This document shows, piece after piece, positions 1 through 5,902 of a stretch of 10,907 bases of DNA. Source of the DNA: Clostridia bacterium (lineage in GTDB: Bacteria > Bacillota > Clostridia > Oscillospirales > Acutalibacteraceae); assembly GCA_017381395.1 (NCBI GenBank), contig JAFOCH010000130.1, positions 1 to 10,907 of the forward strand, given 5' to 3'. A program made the translations under genes and the position numbers. Each line of letters begins with the position of its first letter. The stretch's first letter is position 1. The notes beneath the pieces are model-generated. The model saw only the letters and a program-made list of their open reading frames with translations. It was not told the DNA's origin and did not search any database.

Positions 1-544
1 ACTTATCAGCAGCCAACACGTTAGACAGATGGTGTGCTACCTGCTTTCAACGCTTAAAGAACCTATTCCAAAGGATAAGATTTTGCAGGTTTTAATAAAC
101 GAAGAAATTGCAAACTATTTTGAGGTAGTTCAGGCAATTGGCGACCTCGCCGACAACGGAAGTATTATTCGTGTCGAGGGTGAGGGTGAGCTTTATACAG
201 TTAGTGAAAAGGGCAAGGAAGCCATCGACGAGTTGTATAAGAATTTGCCTTTCACCGTGCGCGAAAAGGCGATTAAAGCCGGACTTAAAATGCTCGCAAC
301 CAGGCGTAGCAAGGCGCAGAATAAGGTCGAAATGGAACAAACCGACATCGGAGTCAACGTCACCTGTTCAATTATTGACGGTGACCACCCGATTTTGACC
401 GTTTCCTTACTTGTTCCCGATATGGAACAGGCAAAGCTGGTAAAGGAAACCTTCCACGAAAACACGCTTAAAATTTACAGCGGCTCGATAGCCCTTCTCA
501 CCGGAGATTACAAGTCGGTGAAAGAGCAATTTGAGGCCGAATAA
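1..544 (+). CDS. DUF4364 family protein, 5' end missing (partial)
   Basis: The reading frame is open from the left edge (first full codon at base 2) to TAA 542-544. An ATG at 29 exists, but no Shine-Dalgarno sequence precedes it and the in-frame codons upstream (LISSQHVRQ) continue a DUF4364-like N-terminus, so the gene most likely starts a few residues outside the window. The N-terminal half (CYLLSTLKEPIPKDKI ... YFEVVQAIGDLADNG ... YTVSEKGKEAID) reads as a winged-helix domain with its beta wing, as in this Clostridia family. The C-terminal half is mixed alpha/beta with a basic stretch (ATRRSKAQNK). The family has no settled biochemical function; a DNA-binding or regulatory role is inferred from the fold only. 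It is separated from the next gene by a terminator and a promoter, so it ends its own transcription unit. Family assignment is from remembered sequence pattern, not a search. Confidence 0.8.
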   Translation, partial: LISSQHVRQMVCYLLSTLKEPIPKDKILQVLINEEIANYFEVVQAIGDLADNGSIIRVEGEGELYTVSEKGKEAIDELYKNLPFTVREKAIKAGLKMLATRRSKAQNKVEMEQTDIGVNVTCSIIDGDHPILTVSLLVPDMEQAKLVKETFHENTLKIYSGSIALLTGDYKSVKEQFEAE

Positions 545-563
545 TCGGCTATAAATCAGTAAT

Positions 564-607
564 AAAAAATACCACACGGACCAAAATTTTCCGTGAGGTA
601 TTTTTTT
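564..607 (+). terminator. Intrinsic terminator after the DUF4364 gene
   Basis: An inverted repeat pairs 564-580 with 590-606 (17 bp, one mismatch, 9-nt loop) and runs into a T tract at 601-607. The GC part of the stem is ACCACACGGA against TCCGTGAGGT. The left arm begins with six A residues, so the structure could also work on the minus strand, although no minus-strand gene faces it here. It begins 19 bases after the stop codon, a normal position for a rho-independent terminator. Confidence 0.88.
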
Positions 608-640
608 GTCCGAAAATGTATAAAAATATGCGAAATATGT

Positions 641-669
641 TTGAAAAAGCAGATGCTTTTTGGTATAAT
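641..669 (+). promoter_or_regulatory. Sigma-A type promoter with extended -10, upstream of the HAD phosphatase gene
   Basis: TTGAAA (641-646) lies exactly 17 bases upstream of a perfect TATAAT (664-669), and TGG precedes the -10 hexamer (661-663), giving an extended -10. The predicted transcription start is near 675-677, leaving a leader of about 50 bases before GTG 728. It sits between a terminator and the first gene of a tight same-strand cluster, so it is the obvious main promoter for the phosphatase-miaB-ylbF-mutS-mutL-miaA unit. The rest of the 183-base intergenic region is AT-rich and I see nothing else in it. Confidence 0.85.
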
Positions 670-727
670 AAATTGATTAACTATAATTGCTGATATTTTT
701 GCTTGTTTTAAAAGGAGATTTGCCACA

Positions 728-1390
728 GTGAATAGAATTAAAGCGGTGCTTTTTGACATGGACGGCACCATTACAAATACCCTCGACGACCTCGCCGATG
801 CTACCAATTATGCGCTTTCTGCCTTTGGGTTTAAAACGCACGAAACCGATGCATTTCGCTATTTTGTCGGCGACGGAATTCCCAAGCTTATCGAAAGAGC
901 GCTACCCGAAGAAAAGAGAGATGCCGAAACAATTTCGGTTGTAAAGGATAAATTTTTCGAATACTACAATGTGCATAGCATGGATAAGACGGCGGCTTAC
1001 CCCGGTGTGCCCGCGGTTGTAAAAGAGGTTATGTCCCTCGGATACAAAACTGCCGTAGTCACCAACAAGGACGAACCCGCCGCAAAGGAAATCCTTGCAA
1101 AGCTTTATCCTGATTGCTTCGACTATATCTTTGGTGCAAGCGACGACATTCCGAAAAAGCCCGACCCTACACTCGCCCATATCGCGATGAAAAAGCTTGG
1201 CGTCACACCCGATGATTGCGTTTTTGTCGGTGACTCCTGCGTTGACATCCAAACGGCAAAAAACAGTGGCGCTTACGACGTTGGCGTTTCCTGGGGATTC
1301 AGACCTCGCACCGAACTCGAGGAATACGGCGCAACTGCAATTATTGATGAGCCAAACGAACTCATCGAACTACTTAAAAAATTAGGTTAG
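728..1390 (+). CDS. gph: HAD-superfamily phosphatase, phosphoglycolate phosphatase-like
   Basis: A 220-residue haloacid dehalogenase hydrolase. All four HAD motifs are visible: motif I DMDGT (nucleophile D10, acid D12), motif II VVTNK (T112), motif III lysine in KKPDP (K144), and motif IV VGDSCVD (D169, with D173). The region from about 15 to 85 is the helical C1 cap that selects substrate. The family hydrolyses small phosphomonoesters in the cytosol; the closest pattern is phosphoglycolate phosphatase, which removes 2-phosphoglycolate, including that formed during repair of 3'-phosphoglycolate DNA ends. Substrate cannot be fixed from sequence, and pyrophosphatase (PpaX) or another Gph/YjjG-like activity is possible. 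The start is GTG 728, supported by AAGGAG at 712-717 (10-base spacing) and by motif I at the usual distance from the N-terminus. The stop TAG forms part of the next gene's ribosome binding site. Confidence 0.88.
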   Translation: MNRIKAVLFDMDGTITNTLDDLADATNYALSAFGFKTHETDAFRYFVGDGIPKLIERALPEEKRDAETISVVKDKFFEYYNVHSMDKTAAYPGVPAVVKEVMSLGYKTAVVTNKDEPAAKEILAKLYPDCFDYIFGASDDIPKKPDPTLAHIAMKKLGVTPDDCVFVGDSCVDIQTAKNSGAYDVGVSWGFRPRTELEEYGATAIIDEPNELIELLKKLG

Positions 1391-1402
1391 GAGAATTTAA
1401 CC

Positions 1403-2815
1403 TTGTCAGAGAATAAAACCCTTTCATCGACCGAGCTTGCTCGTCAAAGGGACTTTACGCAAAAGGCGGCTGAGCTTGTTGCCGCGCGGTATAATAAAAA
1501 GCCGCTTGCCTACGTTCACACCTACGGCTGTCAGCAGAATGTCAGCGATTCCGAGCGAATGAAGGGAATGCTTCGGGATATGGGCTTCGACTTTACCGAA
1601 AATGTCGACGAGTCCGACCTTGTCCTCTTTAACACCTGTGCGGTAAGAGAACACGCCGAAAACCGCGTATTCGGAAACGTAGGTGCCCTCAAAAAGCATA
1701 AGAGAAGCCACGGCTGCATCATCATTTTGTGCGGCTGTATGACCGAGCAAAAGCAGGTTGCCGAAAAGATAAGGAGCAGCTATCCCTTTGTCGATATTCT
1801 ATTTGGAACAAAGCTTATTCACCGCCTTCCCGAATTCATTTTTCATAAATTATCGACCGAACGTCGAGTATTTGAAATTGGCGGAGAGGATATAATCGCC
1901 GAGGGATTGCCCGTTCGTCGCGACGGCAGTTTCAAGGGATGGCTACCGATAATGTACGGTTGCAATAATTTCTGCACATACTGTATAGTGCCGTATGTCA
2001 GAGGTCGCGAGCGTTCACGTTCGCCTGAATCAATAATCGAAGAAGCACGTCAAATGATTGCCGCAGGGTTCAAGGACATAACCCTCCTCGGTCAGAACGT
2101 CAATTCCTACGGAAAAGGGGAGTCGCACGGCGTCAATTTTGCAAAACTGCTTCGTATGATAAATGACCTCGACGGCGATTTTCAAATTAGATTTATGACC
2201 TCGCATCCAAAGGATTGCACACTCGAACTGCTCGACGCGATGCGCGATTGTAAAAAGGTTTGCCGTCATCTGCACCTACCATTCCAGTCGGGAAACGATC
2301 GCGTGCTTACCGCTATGAACCGCCACTATGACCGCGAAAAATATCTGTCACTGATAAAGGCGGCACGCGAAAGAATGCCTGACATTTCCCTCACAAGCGA
2401 CGTAATCGTCGGCTTCCCGGGCGAAACCTATGACGAATTTTGCGATACACTTTCACTTATAAAAGAGGTGAAATTCACATCTCTTTTCACATTTATCTAC
2501 TCCGCCCGAAAGGGAACACCTGCCGCCGAAATGCCCGACCTGTACACCCACGAGGAAAAGGCAAAGTGGATGGGCGAGCTTCTTTCAGCACAGGAGGAGA
2601 TTGCCGCCGAGCGAAATGCACAGCTCGTGGGCAAAACAGTTCGTGTCCTTTGCGAAGAATTCCATGACGATGGCAAAATATTTGCGCGAACTAGCGGAAA
2701 CGTCGGCATCAGCTTCGACGGAAACGACGATATGTTGGGACATTTTGCCTCTGTCGAGGTAACGCGGGCACTAAACTGGATATTAGAAGGAAAAATTATA
2801 AATTTGGAGGATTAA
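1403..2815 (+). CDS. miaB: tRNA-2-methylthio-N6-dimethylallyladenosine synthase MiaB
   Basis: A radical-SAM methylthiotransferase that adds the 2-methylthio group to i6A at position 37 of tRNAs reading UNN codons. The 470 residues show the family order: UPF0004/MTTase domain (about 36-145) with auxiliary-cluster cysteines in YGCQQN (C43), NTCAVRE (C79) and CGCMTEQ (C112); the radical-SAM core (about 175-400) with CNNFCTYC (C187, C191, C194); and a C-terminal TRAM domain (about 405-468). The NTCAVREHAENRVFG stretch is typical of MiaB rather than MtaB or RimO. The start is TTG 1403, preceded by TAGGAGA (1388-1394) that overlaps the stop of the phosphatase gene, so the two are translationally close. 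The partner enzyme that makes i6A, MiaA, is encoded downstream after mutSL. Length and motifs look intact. Confidence 0.96.
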   Translation: MSENKTLSSTELARQRDFTQKAAELVAARYNKKPLAYVHTYGCQQNVSDSERMKGMLRDMGFDFTENVDESDLVLFNTCAVREHAENRVFGNVGALKKHKRSHGCIIILCGCMTEQKQVAEKIRSSYPFVDILFGTKLIHRLPEFIFHKLSTERRVFEIGGEDIIAEGLPVRRDGSFKGWLPIMYGCNNFCTYCIVPYVRGRERSRSPESIIEEARQMIAAGFKDITLLGQNVNSYGKGESHGVNFAKLLRMINDLDGDFQIRFMTSHPKDCTLELLDAMRDCKKVCRHLHLPFQSGNDRVLTAMNRHYDREKYLSLIKAARERMPDISLTSDVIVGFPGETYDEFCDTLSLIKEVKFTSLFTFIYSARKGTPAAEMPDLYTHEEKAKWMGELLSAQEEIAAERNAQLVGKTVRVLCEEFHDDGKIFARTSGNVGISFDGNDDMLGHFASVEVTRALNWILEGKIINLED

Positions 2816-2820
2816 AAACA

Positions 2821-3231
2821 ATGGAAAACATCATCAAATCAGTTAGAGAACTTGGAAAGGCAATTCAGGCCGACGAAAGCTTCAAGGAGTATATCAAGGC
2901 AAAGGAAGAAGCCGACAACGATACCACTTTGCAGGGTGCAATCGGTGAATTCAATCTGATCAAAATGCAGCTTGCCGAAGAAGGTCAGAAGGAAGAAAAG
3001 GACGAAGCCAAAATTAACGAACTTAACGTACAGCTTCGCAAGTCATACGCTGACATCATCGCTAACGAAAAAATGCAGAAATTCAACGCAGCCAATCAGC
3101 TTTACAGCAGTATGGTAAACAAGGTTTACGCTATTCTCGAGCTTTGCTGCAATGGCGAGGACCCCGATACTTGCGAACCCCAGGAGCATAGCTGCTCAGG
3201 AAGCTGCTCATCCTGCGGTGGCTGCCACTAA
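2821..3231 (+). CDS. YlbF/YmcA-family protein with cysteine-rich C-terminal tail
   Basis: A 136-residue, mostly helical, highly charged protein of the YlbF/YmcA (DUF964, Com_YlbF) family. Residues 1-107 form the helical core (SVRELGKAIQADESFKEYI, then a long Glu/Lys helix and a further helix ending in YAILEL). The last 28 residues hold seven cysteines: C109, C110, C118, C125, C129, C132, C135, with His123 and terminal His136. In Bacillus subtilis, YmcA (RicA) and YlbF (RicF) join YaaT (RicT) in an Fe-S-containing complex that affects RNase Y processing and development. The position between miaB and mutS matches ymcA in Bacillus, where cotE intervenes. Metal or Fe-S binding by the tail is therefore a reasonable inference, not shown here. 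The start ATG 2821 has GGAGG (2806-2810) inside the end of miaB. No terminator lies in the 42 bases before mutS. Confidence 0.88.
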   Translation: MENIIKSVRELGKAIQADESFKEYIKAKEEADNDTTLQGAIGEFNLIKMQLAEEGQKEEKDEAKINELNVQLRKSYADIIANEKMQKFNAANQLYSSMVNKVYAILELCCNGEDPDTCEPQEHSCSGSCSSCGGCH

Positions 3232-3273
3232 TTATTTAGATTAAACTGAAAAAGAAGTTCAGGGTGTGAAAAA

Positions 3274-5880
3274 ATGGCGAAATTATCCCCAATGATGCAG
3301 CAGTATCTGGATATAAAAAAAGAATATGATGACTGCATTATCTTTTTCCGTCTCGGCGATTTTTACGAGATGTTTTTTGACGATGCAAAGGTCGCATCAA
3401 AGGAATTGGAACTTGCTCTTACGGGTCGCGATTGCGGGCTCGAGGAACGAGCTCCTATGTGTGGCGTGCCATACCATTCCTGCGACGCTTACATTGCTCG
3501 AATGGTCGAAAAGGGATATAAAATTGCCATTTGCGAACAGATGGAGGACCCCGCCAGCGTAAAAGGACTCGTAAAACGTGGCGTCACCCGAATTATCACA
3601 CCCGGAACTGTTATCGAGGACAGTATGCTCGACGAGGCAAAGAACAGCTTTCTTTCCTGTCTTGTCGTGAATGGGGACTCAGCGGGACTTTGCTTTGTCG
3701 ACTCGTCGACCGGTCAGCTTGATCTTACCGAAATGACCGATGCCGAGAATCTGTTAGCCGAGCGAATCAATAGTCAGCTCGGAAGGTATCTGCCGCGCGA
3801 GATCATCCTTTGCGGTAATGTGCCGCAGTCAGTTTGCGATTATATCGAGCATCGAATTGGTTGCCGAAGCGAACACGTTGACGAGAAATATGCCGATTTG
3901 GCTAATGCAAAGGAACGCACCGAAACTCATTTTAATATGACCGTTTCGGCTCTCGGCATACCGGGAGACACCGCGCTAATGGCTATCGGAGCCACCCTCG
4001 AATATCTATATTTAACGCAAAAAAGCGGACTCGAAGGAATCAACGAAATAAACGTTTATTCCGACGATCAGTATATGAAGCTCGACATTTCGACTAGAGC
4101 TAATTTAGAGCTTATCGAAACAATGCGAGGCCACGAGCACAGGGGCTCACTCCTCTGGGTACTGGATAAAACCGAAACCGCTATGGGAAAGCGTCTTATC
4201 CGTAGCTGGATTGAGCAGCCGCTTATCAATTTGGCTCAAATCACCTCGCGTCAGAATGGTGTAGCCGAGCTCTATTCCGATTCGGTACTGCGAGGCGAAC
4301 TTGCGGTTGCCATGAACGGAATTTACGACATTCGCCGCCTTATGACTAGGGTGCTTCACGGCACGGCCAATCCGCGCGAAATTCGTTCGCTCGCATATAC
4401 AATCAGCCGCTTGCCGCAGATAAAGGAGCTTATCTCTCCGTGCAAGAGTCGAATTATTCGCGAAATCAATAACGACATCGGCGAGCATAAGGATATTTTG
4501 GACCTCGTAAATCGAGCCATCGTTGACGAGCCACCCATCACCTTAAAGGATGGCGACGTCATCCGCGAGGGCTATAATGAGGAGGTCGATTCGCTCCGCC
4601 TTATCCGAAAGGACGGACACGGCTTTATTGCCAAAATCGAGGCGGAGGAAAGAGAGCGCACAGGAATCAAAAATCTCCGCATTAAATATAACAAGGTTTT
4701 CGGCTATTACATAGAGGTTACCAATAGCTACAAGGAGCTTGTTCCTCCCGAATATATCCGAAAGCAAACCACCGTCAATTCCGAAAGATATATTACCGAA
4801 TCGCTCAAGGTTCAGGAAAGCCGAGTCCTCGGCGCGCAGGAGCGACTTGTCCGTCTTGAAGGTGAGCTTTTCGACGAGGTAAAGGCAACGGTAGCAAAGG
4901 ATTTAGAGGCGCTTCAGCGCACAGCCGATGCAATCGGACGCCTTGATGCACTCTACTCACTAGCAAAGGTAGCGGCAAATAATAATTATGTTTGCCCGAC
5001 AATAAATACAAACGGCGTTATAAACATCCGCGAGGGACGTCATCCCGTAGTCGAAGCGATAAATAAATCGCCCTTCGTCCCAAATGACACTCTGCTCGAC
5101 AATGGAAACAATCTTTGCGCCGTTATCACTGGACCGAATATGGCGGGTAAATCGACCTATATGCGCCAGGTTGCCGTCATTACCCTCATGGCGCAAATCG
5201 GCTCATTCGTCCCTGCCGAAAGTGCGGACGTTTCCATTTGCGACGCTATTTTCACGCGTGTAGGTGCATCCGACGACCTTTCAAGCGGTCAGTCAACCTT
5301 TATGGTCGAAATGAGCGAGGTTGCTCACATCCTGCGAAACGAGACAAAGGACAGTCTTATCGTCTTTGACGAAATTGGACGAGGTACCTCGACCTTTGAC
5401 GGAATGGCGATTGCTCAAGCGGTGCTCGAATTTGTATGCGACCGCAAGCGAATTGGAGCAAAGACGCTTTTTGCTACCCACTATCACGAACTGACTCAAA
5501 TGGAAAATACCATCAGCGGCGTTATCAATTACAACACGTCGGTAAAGAAACGCGGCGATGACATCACCTTTTTACGTAAAATTGTACGAGGAGCGGCCGA
5601 CGGCAGCTATGGTATCGAGGTATCGAAGCTCGCAGGCCTGCCCGATTCGGTTATTAGGAATGCAAAGAAAATACTCACCGAACTCGAACAGGGTGACGGA
5701 GGACCGCGTGAGATTCGCTATGTGAATCAGCCTGCGGATATGGACAATCAGCTTGGATTCGATTCGCACGAATCGGACGAGCTAATTGGCGAGATGAAGA
5801 TGCTCGACGTCAACGTCCTCACCCCAATTGAAGCAATGCAAAAGCTCTACGAGCTTGTAAACAAGGCGAAAAATATCTAA
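3274..5880 (+). CDS. mutS: DNA mismatch repair protein MutS
   Basis: Full-length MutS (868 residues; family about 850-870), the mismatch-recognition ATPase. The N-terminal mismatch-binding domain carries the Phe-x-Glu wedge (F30-Y31-E32 in RLGDFYEMF). Connector, lever and clamp regions follow (GYYIEVTNS and the YI-TESLKVQESR clamp/lever segment are recognisable). The ABC-type ATPase has Walker A GPNMAGKST (620-628), signature-like SSGQSTFMVEM, Walker B IVFDEIGRGTST (D699, E700) and the switch histidine FATHYHEL (H736). A QLGFD pentapeptide at 826-830 in the unstructured C-terminal region resembles a sliding-clamp binding motif. The start ATG 3274 gives the canonical LSPMMQQYLDIKKEY opening, but its ribosome binding site (CAGGGTG, about 3260-3266) is weaker than its neighbours', so expression may be modest or helped by readthrough from the upstream gene. 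Confidence 0.98.
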   Translation: MAKLSPMMQQYLDIKKEYDDCIIFFRLGDFYEMFFDDAKVASKELELALTGRDCGLEERAPMCGVPYHSCDAYIARMVEKGYKIAICEQMEDPASVKGLVKRGVTRIITPGTVIEDSMLDEAKNSFLSCLVVNGDSAGLCFVDSSTGQLDLTEMTDAENLLAERINSQLGRYLPREIILCGNVPQSVCDYIEHRIGCRSEHVDEKYADLANAKERTETHFNMTVSALGIPGDTALMAIGATLEYLYLTQKSGLEGINEINVYSDDQYMKLDISTRANLELIETMRGHEHRGSLLWVLDKTETAMGKRLIRSWIEQPLINLAQITSRQNGVAELYSDSVLRGELAVAMNGIYDIRRLMTRVLHGTANPREIRSLAYTISRLPQIKELISPCKSRIIREINNDIGEHKDILDLVNRAIVDEPPITLKDGDVIREGYNEEVDSLRLIRKDGHGFIAKIEAEERERTGIKNLRIKYNKVFGYYIEVTNSYKELVPPEYIRKQTTVNSERYITESLKVQESRVLGAQERLVRLEGELFDEVKATVAKDLEALQRTADAIGRLDALYSLAKVAANNNYVCPTINTNGVINIREGRHPVVEAINKSPFVPNDTLLDNGNNLCAVITGPNMAGKSTYMRQVAVITLMAQIGSFVPAESADVSICDAIFTRVGASDDLSSGQSTFMVEMSEVAHILRNETKDSLIVFDEIGRGTSTFDGMAIAQAVLEFVCDRKRIGAKTLFATHYHELTQMENTISGVINYNTSVKKRGDDITFLRKIVRGAADGSYGIEVSKLAGLPDSVIRNAKKILTELEQGDGGPREIRYVNQPADMDNQLGFDSHESDELIGEMKMLDVNVLTPIEAMQKLYELVNKAKNI

Positions 5881-5902
5881 TTTAAAGGGAGGTTATGCTA
5901 TT

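Noticed and set aside
1483..1500. GGTATAATAAA inside miaB resembles a -10 box
   Set aside because: No acceptable -35 at 16-18 bases, and the bases encode the ordinary RYNKK segment of MiaB; it points to no nearby gene start.
3246..3262. Small inverted repeat CTGAA...TTCAG between the ylbF-family gene and mutS
   Set aside because: Only 5 bp with no T tract; too weak to call a terminator or a regulatory hairpin, and it overlaps the weak mutS ribosome binding site only at its edge.
3434..3460. GCTCG/CGAGC inverted repeat in early mutS
   Set aside because: Short, inside conserved coding sequence, and of a kind expected by chance with this codon use (CTCGAG, GAGCTC).
4147..4488. Long antisense open frame opposite mutS (113 codons)
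   Set aside because: A shadow of the mutS codon pattern: no ribosome binding site, no recognisable domain, and the sense frame is plainly MutS.
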